A stretch of DNA of 64,000 nucleotides from Metapseudomonas boanensis (lineage in GTDB: Bacteria; Pseudomonadota; Gammaproteobacteria; Pseudomonadales; Pseudomonadaceae): the NCBI RefSeq assembly GCF_018704125.1, contig NZ_JAGTIS010000011.1, forward strand, positions 124,001 through 188,000, read 5' to 3'. The notes beneath the pieces were generated by a model. It was not told the origin of the DNA, did not search any database, and saw nothing but the letters and a program-made list of their open reading frames with translations. Positions 17,875 through 31,100 of the stretch are shown here, one piece after another. Each line of letters begins with the position of its first letter. The first letter of the stretch is position 1. The position numbers and the translations under genes were made by a program.

Positions 17875-17976
17875 GGGGCAGCATGATAAAGGCTTTGCCT
17901 GGCTGCGCCATACTCGGTTGACGGGGGCAGGCGTGAAGTTAACCTGCGCGCCCTTCTTACCGAGCAGGAGCCTTAT

Positions 17977-18528
17977 ATGGAGAAGAACCAAGCGATAATC
18001 GTGCCTCAGGTATCCAGCGTCCCGGGACATCAGGCCCTGGCGGCGCGCATGCTGAACTGGTTGGCCAAGCGCAAGGTGGTCGACGCGCTGCCCAGCACTT
18101 GCGGCCGGCGCGGCAACCACATGGCCTATGCGATCGCCCCAGGCGCCCGGCAAGTGGTGAAGCATCCGGAGCGACTGCCCTTCGGCCAGCCGATCAACGG
18201 TCTGGAGGTGGTGGACAAGCGCTGCATCTATATCCCCAGCCGAGAATTCCTTGGTGAGGCCGGTTGCCCCGAGTGCCGTCAGGAGATCGGCGAGCCGCTG
18301 TTCGAGAGCCTCGACGACTGGGCTCCGGGCTACACGGATAATTTCACCTGTCCGGAATGCGGCCATGAAGACGATATCAATGGTTTTCTGTTCCTCCAGC
18401 CCTGCGGATTCTCCAACCTGGGATTCATCTTCAACGGCTGGGGGGAGGCGGCGTTCACCCAAGCCTTTCTCGATGCCTTTGCCGAGCGGCTGGGGTTCGC
18501 TGTGCGTGTGATTCGCGTTGATGACTGA
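17977..18528 (+). CDS. Conserved hypothetical protein with CPEC zinc ribbon
   Basis: I recognise this only as a conserved hypothetical protein of Pseudomonas. The 183-residue product has no signal peptide or membrane segment. Two C-P-E-C motifs (EAGCPECRQEIGE and FTCPECGHEDDI), about 35 residues apart, should form a zinc ribbon. The C-terminal half is aromatic and glycine-rich (GFLFLQPCGFSNLGFIFNGWGEAAF). The ATG follows CAGGAGCC. It lies between divergent xseA and the guaB promoter. Some databases label related proteins as a sugar ABC transporter ATPase, but no P-loop is visible, so that label is not supported here. Confidence 0.8.
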   Translation: MEKNQAIIVPQVSSVPGHQALAARMLNWLAKRKVVDALPSTCGRRGNHMAYAIAPGARQVVKHPERLPFGQPINGLEVVDKRCIYIPSREFLGEAGCPECRQEIGEPLFESLDDWAPGYTDNFTCPECGHEDDINGFLFLQPCGFSNLGFIFNGWGEAAFTQAFLDAFAERLGFAVRVIRVDD

Positions 18529-18646
18529 TTGGGCCTGGCTACCGCTGGTCGCTTGGCCAGAACAGCTTGGCGCAAGGGCAATTGCGCATCGGTTTGAGCT
18601 CGGTGGGCGACCGGGGAACGTTTTTTGCTGGGGAATGGCGCTGTAA

Positions 18647-20197
<1,551 letters not shown>

Positions 20198-20221
20198 GCG
20201 CAGCTCAACCAACAGCTGCAG

Positions 20222-20285
20222 GCGACAGGCTGCAGGTAGGAACCAAGCTGCCCGCCCTGGCAGCTTGAGACCTGCAGCTTGTCGC
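20222..20285. repeat. Nested inverted repeat between guaB and guaA
   Basis: Outer 16-bp arms GCGACAGGCTGCAGGT (20222-20237) and ACCTGCAGCTTGTCGC (20270-20285) pair with one mismatch; inner perfect arms AAGCTGCC (20245-20252) and GGCAGCTT (20259-20266) pair inside them. There is no T-run. The hairpin ends 26 bases before the guaA start. It may be a dispersed palindrome or may modulate the guaB-guaA message. Confidence 0.75.
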
Positions 20286-20311
20286 TCAACTCATTTATCG
20301 AGAGCCCGCGC

Positions 20312-21892
20312 ATGGCCCATCAAGATATCCACGCCCACCGCATCCTGATCCTCGACTTCGGCTCCCAGTACACCCAGCTGATCGCCCGCCGCGTGCGCGA
20401 GATCGGTGTGTACTGCGAAATCCACCCGTTCGACATGGACAATGAGGCGATCCGCGCCTTCGCTCCTAAAGGCATCATCCTCGCCGGCGGTCCCGAGTCG
20501 GTGCACGAAGCCGATAGCCCGCGCGCACCGCACGCAGTTTTCGACCTCAACGTGCCGCTGTTCGGAATCTGCTATGGCATGCAGACCATGGCGGAACAGC
20601 TCGGCGGTAAGGTGCAGGGCTCGGACCTGCGCGAGTTCGGCTATGCCCGCGTTGATGTAGTCGGTAAGGCCCGTCTGCTCGATGGCATCGAAGACCATGT
20701 GGACGACGACGGCGTGCTGGGCCTGGATGTATGGATGAGCCACGGCGACAAGGTTACCGACATGCCTGCCGGCTTCCATATCTTGGCCAGCACCCCTAGC
20801 TGCCCGATCGCGGCCATGGCCGATGACGGCCGCGGCTACTACGGCGTGCAGTTCCACCCGGAAGTGACCCACACCAAGCAGGGGCTGCGCATCCTGTCGC
20901 GCTTCGTCCTCGATATCTGCGGCTGCGCCGCGTTGTGGACCCCGTCCAATATCGTTGACGACGCCATCGCTACCGTGCGCGCCCAGGTGGGTTCGTCCAA
21001 GGTGTTGCTGGGGCTGTCCGGCGGCGTCGACTCCTCGGTGGTGGCAGCCCTGCTGCACAAGGCGATCGGCGATCAGCTGACCTGCGTGTTCGTCGACAAC
21101 GGCCTGCTGCGTCTGCACGAAGGTGACCAGGTGATGGCCATGTTCGCCGAGAATATGGGCGTCAAAGTGATCCGTTCCAACTCCGAAGAGCGTTTCCTGA
21201 GCGGTCTGGCAGGCGTCAGCGATCCGGAAGAGAAGCGCAAGATCATCGGTCGCACCTTCATCGAAGTCTTCGATGAAGAGGCCACCCGCCTACAGGGAAT
21301 CAAGTTCCTCGCCCAAGGCACCATCTACCCGGACGTGATCGAATCGGCCGGCGCCAAGACTGGCAAGGCCCACGTGATCAAGTCGCACCACAATGTCGGT
21401 GGCCTGCCGGAAGACATGCAATTCGAACTGGTCGAGCCGCTGCGTGAGCTGTTCAAGGACGAAGTGCGCAAGATCGGCCTGGAACTGGGCCTGCCTTACG
21501 ACATGGTTTACCGTCACCCGTTCCCGGGCCCGGGCCTGGGTGTGCGCATCCTCGGCGAGGTGAAGAAGGAGTACGCCGATCTTCTACGTCGTGCCGACCA
21601 CATCTTCATCGAAGAGCTGCGCAACTTCGATTGGTACCACAAGACCAGCCAAGCCTTCGTGGTCTTCCAGCCGGTGAAATCGGTGGGCGTGGTCGGCGAT
21701 GGCCGTCGTTACGCCTGGGTCGTCGCGCTGCGCGCGGTTGAAACGATCGACTTCATGACCGCACGGTGGGCGCACCTGCCCTACGAGTTGCTGGAGAAGG
21801 TCAGCAACCGCATCATCAACGAGATCGAAGGCATCTCCCGCGTTACCTACGACGTATCGAGCAAGCCGCCGGCGACCATCGAGTGGGAATGA
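20312..21892 (+). CDS. guaA: GMP synthase (glutamine-hydrolysing)
   Basis: Converts XMP to GMP using ATP and glutamine. The class I glutaminase domain (about residues 10-200) has its nucleophile Cys87 in FGICYGMQ and the His-x-Glu pair in GVQFHPEV; the ATP-pyrophosphatase domain has the P-loop [14 protein letters not shown]; the C-terminal dimerisation domain ends in the conserved KPPATIEWE. The ATG at 20312 is chosen over an upstream in-frame ATG because it gives the family N-terminus ([15 protein letters not shown]) and 526 residues. Confidence 0.97.
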   Translation: MAHQDIHAHRILILDFGSQYTQLIARRVREIGVYCEIHPFDMDNEAIRAFAPKGIILAGGPESVHEADSPRAPHAVFDLNVPLFGICYGMQTMAEQLGGKVQGSDLREFGYARVDVVGKARLLDGIEDHVDDDGVLGLDVWMSHGDKVTDMPAGFHILASTPSCPIAAMADDGRGYYGVQFHPEVTHTKQGLRILSRFVLDICGCAALWTPSNIVDDAIATVRAQVGSSKVLLGLSGGVDSSVVAALLHKAIGDQLTCVFVDNGLLRLHEGDQVMAMFAENMGVKVIRSNSEERFLSGLAGVSDPEEKRKIIGRTFIEVFDEEATRLQGIKFLAQGTIYPDVIESAGAKTGKAHVIKSHHNVGGLPEDMQFELVEPLRELFKDEVRKIGLELGLPYDMVYRHPFPGPGLGVRILGEVKKEYADLLRRADHIFIEELRNFDWYHKTSQAFVVFQPVKSVGVVGDGRRYAWVVALRAVETIDFMTARWAHLPYELLEKVSNRIINEIEGISRVTYDVSSKPPATIEWE

Positions 21893-21930
21893 CGCCTACT
21901 TCGGGCTTCTAGTCCGCTAACGGCGTCCAG

Positions 21931-21970
21931 AACTGGCCAGGCCCTGAAAAGCCTGGCCAGTTTCGTTTTG
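21931..21970 (+). terminator. Rho-independent terminator after guaA
   Basis: Perfect 12-bp arms AACTGGCCAGGC (21931-21942) and GCCTGGCCAGTT (21951-21962), eight-base loop, followed by TCGTTTTG. It closes the guaB-guaA unit. Confidence 0.88.
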
Positions 21971-22051
21971 GAAGGTTGGTGCCGAGCGGAGCGAGGCCCG
22001 ATGATCCCCGCCACCGCCCCCGTTGGGCTTTGCTGCGCTCGCTGAGCCAAT

Positions 22052-22741
22052 CTACGCGGGAGCTCGCGTAGTGACCACCAGTGTCAGTCGGGCCACCAGG
22101 CCATTGCCTGTGGGGGCTTGGCTGAGGGTCGCAATAGAGTCCTCACCCTGTTGCCGGCGGAAGATGTAGTCCCGTGCCTGGGGCGTCCACTCCTCGCCGG
22201 GATGGCGGTAGGTTGGCAAGGTCATGGCCTCGCGCACGATCGGCTCGGGGAAATACAGTTGGCCGGTATGGAGATCCCACCCACTGAGGTAGTGCCCTTC
22301 ACGAATATGACCGCCAAGGTGCAGCTTGAGGTGGACGTGGTTGGTGCGGCCCGGGTAGTAGCCAGGGAGGATGCTGCGGAACTCCACCCGGCCCGCGCCA
22401 TCGGTGATCTGCATACCGCGCAGGAAGCGGCTCCCTTCATTGGCGCCGACACCCGAATAGGCCCCTTGGGCATCGCAATGCCAGATATCCAGGGCGGCAC
22501 CGCTCAGTGGCCGACAACCTTCGGCGTCCAGAGCTTCGAACTGCAGGAGGAGCGGTATGCCGGGCTTGCCGTCGGTAATGTCCTGGCGCAGAAGCGTGTC
22601 ATCCAAGTAGAAGGGGCCGGCGGTCTGTTCGGGGCTGAGCCGGCAGGATGGCGCAGTGCTGGCCCAGGCCAGGCGCGGCCACTGCAGCAGGAACAGGCTA
22701 CCGACACCGAGTTGCACGAACTGGCGACGGGTGGGGTCCAT
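22052..22741 (-). CDS. Tat-exported intradiol ring-cleavage dioxygenase
   Basis: Non-haem Fe(III) dioxygenase of the protocatechuate 3,4-dioxygenase family, which cleaves catechol-type rings between the two hydroxyls. The ATG at 22741 (after GGAG) opens a twin-arginine signal (MDPTRRQFVQLGVGSLFLL) ending near AWAS, so the folded enzyme is sent to the periplasm. The iron ligands are visible: Tyr95 (WHCDAQGAYSG), Tyr129, His135 and His137 (GYYPGRTNHVHLKL). 229 residues, with a single dioxygenase domain. Substrate unknown. It is divergent from a Tat-exported multicopper oxidase, and both may act on aromatic compounds or metals in the periplasm. Confidence 0.85.
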   Translation of the reverse strand: MDPTRRQFVQLGVGSLFLLQWPRLAWASTAPSCRLSPEQTAGPFYLDDTLLRQDITDGKPGIPLLLQFEALDAEGCRPLSGAALDIWHCDAQGAYSGVGANEGSRFLRGMQITDGAGRVEFRSILPGYYPGRTNHVHLKLHLGGHIREGHYLSGWDLHTGQLYFPEPIVREAMTLPTYRHPGEEWTPQARDYIFRRQQGEDSIATLSQAPTGNGLVARLTLVVTTRAPA

Positions 22742-23009
22742 GGGGAGGCTCCTCTGCAGAGGGGGCTGGTTCCTTATCCTACGCCGATCCTCAAGGGGGG
22801 GGCGCTCGCCGACCCGCTGCGCCGTTTGGTCGCAATTTTGCGCCGCAAGCGAGGCACTGCCTGGCTGACAGCTGCGCAAATGCGTCTACTTACCCTTATC
22901 TTTGCCGTAGGCAGGGTGTATCTTGTGCGGCCCGTAATCGCCGACCCGCCAGAGGTCGGCGCGATTAGCCGATGGGGCAGCCCCGTTTTCCATCGAGGAG
23001 CCTGAACCC
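22742..23009. promoter_or_regulatory. Divergent control region, dioxygenase / multicopper oxidase
   Basis: A 268-bp gap separates the two divergent start codons and must hold both promoters. I see no consensus -35/-10 pair and no clear copper-box palindrome. Good ribosome sites flank it on both sides (GGAG next to each ATG). Nothing else is recognisable. Confidence 0.35.
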
Positions 23010-24380
23010 ATGTCGTTCACTCGCAGACAAATTCTCGGAGGCCTGGCCGGACTCGGCGTGGTCGGCCTTGGCGTTGGTGGAGCCCGCTATTGGCTCGGTC
23101 GCACCCTGGACGCCAGGACTCACGATTACGAGCTGATCGCCGCACCGCTTGACCTCGAACTGGTCTCCGGCTACACCACGCCTGCCTGGGGCTATGGCGG
23201 CCAGGCGCCTGGCGTCGAACTCCGCTCGCGGCAGGGCGACTGGCTGCGCGTACGCTTCATCAACAAGCTGGATGAGCCTACCACTATCCATTGGCACGGC
23301 ATTCGTCTGCCGCTGGAGATGGATGGCGTCCCGTATGTTTCCCAACTGCCGGTCTTGCCTGGCGAATATTTCGATTACCGCTTCAAGACCGAGGATGCCG
23401 GCAGTTTCTGGTACCACCCGCATGTTTCGAGCGCGCATCAACTGGGACGTGGTCTGGTTGGCCCCTTGATCGTCGAAGAGCGCGAGCCCAGCGGTTTCAG
23501 GCATGAGCGGGTGCTCAACCTCAAGACCTGGCATGTTGACCAGCAAGGCGCTTTCACGGCTTTCAGCGTGCCACGCGAGGCCGCGCGGGAGGGTACCCGC
23601 GGGCGTCTCTCCAGCGTCAATGGGGTTTCCCTGCCGACCCTCGACCTGCCCGCCGGGCAAGTGGTGCGCTTGCGCATCCTGAACCTCGACAACACGGTGA
23701 CCTACCGCCTGAATCTGCCGGGTGCCGATGTCCGCGTTTATGCCCTGGATGGTCATCCGGTCGAACCGCGCCCGCTGGGCAAGGAATACTGGCTCGGTCC
23801 CGGCATGCGCATCGAGCTGGCTCTGAAGGTGCCGGCAGCAGGCCAGGAACTGCCGCTGCGCAATGGCCCCCTGCGTCTGGCGACGCTCAAGAGTGTGCCG
23901 AGCAACGAGGCGCCGGGTGAGTGGCCTGCAGCGCTTCCTGCCAATCCGGTGGCTGAGCCTGATCTGGACAAGGCCCAGGTGCTGCGCTTCAACTTCGAAT
24001 GGGCGGCGACCTTGGTGGATAGCAGCGCCCCGGGGCGTCGCAGCCATTACTGGCAGATCAACGGCAAGGCTTGGGACATCGACGACAAGACCTGCGCCGA
24101 CCGCCCCATCGCAAGGCTGCAGAAGGATGGGCACTACATCTTCGAATTGCGCAACATGGCTCAGTACCTCCACCCCATCCATTTGCATGGCATGGCATTC
24201 AAGGTGCTGAGTTCCGATCGGCGTGACATCGTGCCTTACTTTACCGATACCTATCTGCTGGGCAAGAACGAGACCGCCCGGATCGCCCTGGTGGCGGATA
24301 ACCCGGGGATCTGGATGTTCCATTGCCACGTCATCGACCATATGGAAACCGGCCTGATGGCCGCTATCGAAGTTGCCTGA
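23010..24380 (+). CDS. Tat-exported multicopper oxidase
   Basis: Periplasmic multicopper oxidase that oxidises a phenolic or metal substrate and reduces O2 to water. A twin-arginine signal (MSFTRRQILGGLAGLGVVGLG) is followed by three cupredoxin domains. All four copper motifs are present: HWHG (His94, His96), YHPH (His136, His138), HPIHLHG (His388, His391, His393) and HCHVIDH (His438, Cys439, His440, His444). By alignment with CueO (HCHLLEHEDTGMM), the axial type-1 position is Leu449 rather than Met, a feature of high-potential oxidases. There is no Met-rich insert as in CueO. 456 residues. In P. aeruginosa a metallo-oxidoreductase occupies the same place after guaA. Confidence 0.88.
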   Translation: MSFTRRQILGGLAGLGVVGLGVGGARYWLGRTLDARTHDYELIAAPLDLELVSGYTTPAWGYGGQAPGVELRSRQGDWLRVRFINKLDEPTTIHWHGIRLPLEMDGVPYVSQLPVLPGEYFDYRFKTEDAGSFWYHPHVSSAHQLGRGLVGPLIVEEREPSGFRHERVLNLKTWHVDQQGAFTAFSVPREAAREGTRGRLSSVNGVSLPTLDLPAGQVVRLRILNLDNTVTYRLNLPGADVRVYALDGHPVEPRPLGKEYWLGPGMRIELALKVPAAGQELPLRNGPLRLATLKSVPSNEAPGEWPAALPANPVAEPDLDKAQVLRFNFEWAATLVDSSAPGRRSHYWQINGKAWDIDDKTCADRPIARLQKDGHYIFELRNMAQYLHPIHLHGMAFKVLSSDRRDIVPYFTDTYLLGKNETARIALVADNPGIWMFHCHVIDHMETGLMAAIEVA

Positions 24381-24384
24381 GTGA

Positions 24385-24879
<495 letters not shown>

Positions 24880-25165
24880 AGCCCGTGCGACCGTTTGGCG
24901 GCGCTTACGACCAAAGTCGTAGGCATGTTTCGTTTGAAACAACAGGTCGTGTGATATTTTGCGCGCCCGCCGAAAGTGGCGGTCCAGAGCGGTACGGTTG
25001 CGTACCTCATCTGGAGGCGTCCTGAAGTAGGGGCGCTCGCCAGGAGGCGCCCGTCACCCCGTTGTCCCGAAGTGCCCTCGTTCATTCTCAAACGCAAAGG
25101 CCATGGCAGCTCAAGGTCCGGGCCCTCCTTTTTGTTTTGTTGAATGCCGATGTGAGGGAGCTGTT
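24880..25165 (+). other. 286-bp untranslated region before the permease gene
   Basis: No gene is visible. It holds a short hairpin TGTTTC-GTTT-GAAACA (24926-24941), a GGGGCGC/GCGCCC pairing at about 25029-25052, and the T-rich tract CCTTTTTGTTTTGTTG ending about 25 bases before the ATG. The long leader and T-tract would allow transcriptional control of the amino-acid permease, but no leader peptide rich in Trp, Tyr or Phe was found. Confidence 0.4.
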
Positions 25166-26422
25166 ATGAGTGATACCCGGGTCCAGTCGTATCAGGATCA
25201 GGTTGGGGCGGAGTCGGTCGACTCGTCGGGGCTGGAGGTCAAGCGTCTGAGCTTCCTCGAGGCTGTGGCGATGATCGTGGGGACCAACATAGGCGCAGGC
25301 GTCCTGTCCATGGCATACGCCAGCCGCAAGGCCGGTTTCATGCCGCTGCTGATATGGCTGGCAGTCGCAGGGGTGTTTACCACCATCTCCATGCTCTACG
25401 TGTCGGAAACGGCACTGCGTACCCGCACCCACAACCAGCTCAGTGGCCTTGCCCAGCGCTATGTGGGTTCGTTCGGCTCCTGGGCCATCTTTGTCTCTGT
25501 AGCGGTCAACAGTATCGGCGCACTGATTGCCTACATGAGCGGCAGCGGCAAGATCCTCAGCGCTTTCCTGGGGATCAGTCCGGCGGTTGGCAGCCTGTTA
25601 TTCTTCATTCCGGCGGCGCTGGTGCTTTATCTCGGCCTCGGTGCGATCGGCAAGGGCGAGAAGTTCATCAGCATTGGCATGGTCAGCATGATCCTGGTGC
25701 TGGTCATCGCTACCCTGGTCAATCAGAACACCGATGTGGCACACCTGCTCGAGGGTGACTGGGTCTACATGGTGCCGGTGTTCAATATCGCGGTCTTCTG
25801 CTTTTCGGCCCAATACATCGTGCCGGAGATGGCGCGCGGCTTCAGCCATGCCCCGGAAAGGCTGCCCAAGGCGGTTATCACCGGCATGCTACTGACGTTC
25901 GTTCTGCTGGCCATCGTGCCGATGTCGGTGATCTCCCTGACCGGCCTGGAGAACCAGACCGAAGTGGCTACTCTCGCCTGGGGCCAGGCGTTGGGACAGT
26001 GGGCGTTCTACACCGCCAACACCTTCGCTTTATGCGCAATGTTGACTTCCTACTGGGGGCTGGGTGGCAGCTTCCTGACCAATATCTTCGACAAGTTCCG
26101 CTCCCTTGGCGCGGAGTCCCAGCCGAAGACCCGCCTGGTGGTGCTTGGCCTGGTCTGCGTGCCGCCGTTCGCACTGGCATACAGCGGCATGGTCGGCTTC
26201 GTGAGCGCCCTCTATTTTGCTGGCGCCTTCAGCGGCGTGATCCTGTCCATCATGCCGATCCTCATGCTGCGCTCCGCTCGCCGTAATGGTGATCTGCAGC
26301 CTGCCTGGCAATGCGGCTGGATTGCCAATCCGCTGATTCAGGTAGTGATCGTGATGATCTACTTGGCCAGCGCGGCCTATGCGATTTGCAGTGCCTTGAA
26401 CCTGCTGCCATCCGGCTGGTGA
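25166..26422 (+). CDS. Aromatic/hydroxy amino acid permease (HAAAP family)
   Basis: Inner-membrane transporter, probably proton-driven uptake of an aromatic amino acid (tryptophan or tyrosine class). Eleven hydrophobic segments are visible from residue 30 (FLEAVAMIVGTNIGAGVLSM, the family signature for the first helix with the unwound GTNIGAG motif) to the C-terminus. The ATG at 25166, after GAGGGAG, gives 418 residues; the open frame extends upstream without a better start. The P. aeruginosa gene at this place is annotated as an aromatic amino acid transporter; the exact substrate is not visible. Confidence 0.85.
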   Translation: MSDTRVQSYQDQVGAESVDSSGLEVKRLSFLEAVAMIVGTNIGAGVLSMAYASRKAGFMPLLIWLAVAGVFTTISMLYVSETALRTRTHNQLSGLAQRYVGSFGSWAIFVSVAVNSIGALIAYMSGSGKILSAFLGISPAVGSLLFFIPAALVLYLGLGAIGKGEKFISIGMVSMILVLVIATLVNQNTDVAHLLEGDWVYMVPVFNIAVFCFSAQYIVPEMARGFSHAPERLPKAVITGMLLTFVLLAIVPMSVISLTGLENQTEVATLAWGQALGQWAFYTANTFALCAMLTSYWGLGGSFLTNIFDKFRSLGAESQPKTRLVVLGLVCVPPFALAYSGMVGFVSALYFAGAFSGVILSIMPILMLRSARRNGDLQPAWQCGWIANPLIQVVIVMIYLASAAYAICSALNLLPSGW

Positions 26423-26432
26423 TGCAGAAATG

Positions 26433-26457
26433 AAAAAGCCCGCATTGCGGGCTTTTT
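26433..26457. terminator. Bidirectional terminator between permease and mltF
   Basis: AAAAAGCCCGC (26433-26443), three-base loop ATT, GCGGGCTTTTT (26447-26457). It serves both convergent genes. Confidence 0.92.
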
Positions 26458-26481
26458 GTGGGTGACTGGTAGCGAGTCGGG

Positions 26482-27942
<1,461 letters not shown>

Positions 27943-28059
27943 CTACGCAGTATACGCAAAGGCTGGCGGGTGCCATATCTCGACAGCGTATAGGTTCTCT
28001 GCTAGCAGTCGGGCGACGCGAGGGCTTCGGCATAGGTGCCGGAAAGCGGTGCTTTGCGC

Positions 28060-28065
28060 TAGAAT
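28060..28065 (+). promoter_or_regulatory. Possible -10 box of purL
   Basis: TAGAAT at 28060-28065, 45 bases before the purL ATG, in the GCTAGAATGCACGGCC context seen for other promoters here. No convincing -35 box at 16-18 bases upstream. Confidence 0.4.
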
Positions 28066-28109
28066 GCACGGCCTCCAAGCACACCCCTTCCCCAGAGGCT
28101 GTCCCGAAG

Positions 28110-31100
28110 ATGTTGATCCTGCGCGGTGCTCCCGCCCTTTCCGCTTTTCGCCACGGCAAATTGCTCGAGCAACTGACCCAGAAGGTCCCCGCCGTAAGCG
28201 GACTCTACGCCGAGTTCGCCCATTTTGCCGAAGTGACTGGCGCTCTCAGCGGTGACGAGGAACAGGTTCTGGCGCGCCTGCTCAAGTACGGCCCCAGCGT
28301 GCCGGTGCAAGAGCCCAGTGGTCGCCTGTTGCTGGTGGTGCCGCGCTTCGGCACCATCTCGCCCTGGTCGAGCAAGGCCACCGATATCGCCCATAACTGC
28401 GGCCTGGCGAAGATCGAGCGCATCGAGCGAGGCATTGCCTACTACGTCGCCGGGGAGCTCTCCGACGCCGAGGTTCAACTGGTCGCCAGTGTCCTTCATG
28501 ACCGCATGACCCAGTTGGTGCTGGATGGCCTGGAGCAGGCCGCCGGCCTGTTCAGTCGTGCTCAGCCGAAGCCGCTGACCGTCGTCGATGTGCTGGGCGG
28601 CGGTCGCGCTGCCCTGGAAAAAGCCAACCTGGAACTGGGTTTGGCGCTTGCCGAGGACGAGATCGACTACCTGGTGAAGAGCTTCAACGAAATGGGGCGT
28701 AACCCCCACGACGTCGAGCTGATGATGTTCGCCCAGGCCAACTCCGAACATTGCCGTCACAAGATCTTCAACGCCAGTTGGGATATCGACGGCCAGGCCC
28801 AGGAGAAGAGCCTGTTCGGCATGATCAAGAACACCTACGAGATGCACCGTGAAGGTGTGCTGTCCGCCTACAAGGACAACGCCTCGGTGATCGAAGGCTC
28901 CACGGCCGGGCGTTTCTTCCCCGATCCGCAGAGCCGTCAGTACGGTGCGACTCAGGAGCCCGTGCACATCCTGATGAAGGTAGAAACCCACAACCACCCG
29001 ACCGCCATCGCTCCATTCCCGGGGGCCTCCACGGGCTCCGGCGGCGAGATCCGCGACGAAGGTGCAACCGGTCGCGGCGCCAAGCCGAAGGCCGGCCTTA
29101 CGGGTTTCACCGTCTCCAACCTGCAGATCCCCGGCTTCGAACAGCCTTGGGAAAAGCCCTACGGCAAGCCCGATCGCATCGTTACAGCCCTGGATATCAT
29201 GATCGAGGGGCCGTTGGGCGGTGCTGCATTCAACAACGAATTCGGCCGTCCGGCCCTGACCGGCTATTTCCGTACGTTCGAGCAGGCGGTGAACACGCCG
29301 CGCGGTGAAGAAGTGCGCGGTTATCACAAGCCGATCATGCTCGCTGGCGGCATGGGCAACATCCGTGCAGAGCACGTGCAGAAGGGCGAGATTTCCGTTG
29401 GCGCCAAGCTGATCGTGCTCGGCGGACCGGCCATGCTCATCGGCCTGGGGGGCGGTGCAGCCTCCTCCATGGCCACCGGCACCAGCTCAGCTGACCTGGA
29501 CTTCGCCTCGGTACAGCGGGATAACCCGGAAATGGAACGCCGTTGCCAGGAAGTCATCGACCGCTGCTGGCAGCTGGGGGCGGACAACCCGATCAAGTTC
29601 ATCCATGACGTCGGCGCCGGTGGCATCTCCAACGCCCTGCCTGAGCTGATCAACGACGGCGGCCGCGGCGGTCGCTTCGAGTTGCGCGCGGTGCCCAACG
29701 ACGAGCCGGGCATGAGCCCCCTGGAAATCTGGTGCAACGAATCCCAGGAGCGTTATGTGCTCTCCGTGGATGCTGCTGACTTCGAGCGCTTCAAGGCCAT
29801 TTGCGAGCGAGAGCGCTGCCCGTTTGCGGTCGTCGGTGAGGCCATTGAAGAGCCGCACCTGACCGTGGCTGACAGCCACTTCGGCAACAAACCGGTGGAT
29901 ATGCCGCTGAACGTGCTGCTCGGCAAGCCGCCGCGCATGCACCGTTCGGTGAGCCGTGAGGCTGAGCTGGGCGATGATTTCGCCGCAGCAGAACTGGATG
30001 TCGGCGAGGCTGTTGATCGCGTACTGCGTCACCCAGCGGTCGCCAGCAAGAACTTCCTGATCACCATTGGCGACCGCACCATCACTGGCCTGGTGGCTCG
30101 TGACCAGATGGTTGGCCCCTGGCAGGTTCCGGTAGCCGACTGCGCCGTCACCGCGGCCAGTTTCGACGTCTACACCGGCGAAGCCATGGCCATGGGCGAG
30201 CGTACCCCGCTGGCCCTGCTGAACGCCGCTGCATCGGGGCGCATGGCCATTGGTGAAACCATCACCAACCTGTCTGCGGCCAAGATCGAAAAGCTGGGTG
30301 ATATCAAGCTGTCCGCCAACTGGATGGCCGCCGCTGGCCACCCGGGCGAAGATGCACGCCTGTATGAGGCTGTGAAGGCGGTGGGCATGGAACTGTGCCC
30401 GGCGCTGGGCATCACCATTCCGGTGGGCAAGGACTCCATGTCCATGAAGACCCGTTGGCAGGATGAGGGTGTGGATAAGTCCGTCACCTCGCCGCTGTCG
30501 CTGATCGTCACCGGTTTCGCCCCCGTCAGTGACATCCGCAAGACCCTGACGCCGCAGCTGCGCCTGGACAAGGGCGAGACCGACTTGATCCTGATCGACC
30601 TCGGCCGTGGCCAGAACCGCCTGGGTGGTTCAATTCTCACCCAGGTCTACAGCAAGCTCGGCCAGAGCGTTCCGGATGTCGACGACGCCGAAGACCTGAA
30701 GGCCTTCTTTGCCGTCATCCAGGGATTGAATGACGATGGCCACCTGCTGGCCTACCACGATCGCTCGGACGGTGGCCTGCTGGCGACCACGCTGGAAATG
30801 GCCTTCGCTGGCCACTGCGGCCTGAACCTTTATCTCGATGCCTTGGCAGATGGCCGTGAAGGCCTGGCAGGAGTGCTGTTCAACGAAGAGCTGGGTGCGG
30901 TTATCCAGGTGCGCCAGGAAGCCACTCCGGAAGTGCTGGCGCAGTTCAGCGCTGCCGGCCTCGGCGATTGCGTGGCGGTCATCGGTCAGCCGGTCAATGG
31001 CGCCGACGTTGCCATCAGCTTCAATGGCGAATCCGTTTTCCACGGTGAGCGCCGCATGCTGCAGCGCCATTGGTCGGAAACCAGCTACCAGATCCAGCGC

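Noticed and set aside
17977-18528. Annotation as sugar ABC transporter ATPase
   Set aside because: No Walker A, Walker B or ABC signature; only two CPEC zinc-ribbon motifs are present.
24880-25165. Riboswitch or amino-acid attenuator before the permease gene
   Set aside because: A T-rich tract and weak pairings exist, but no leader peptide with Trp, Tyr or Phe and no known riboswitch core could be traced; kept only as an untranslated region.
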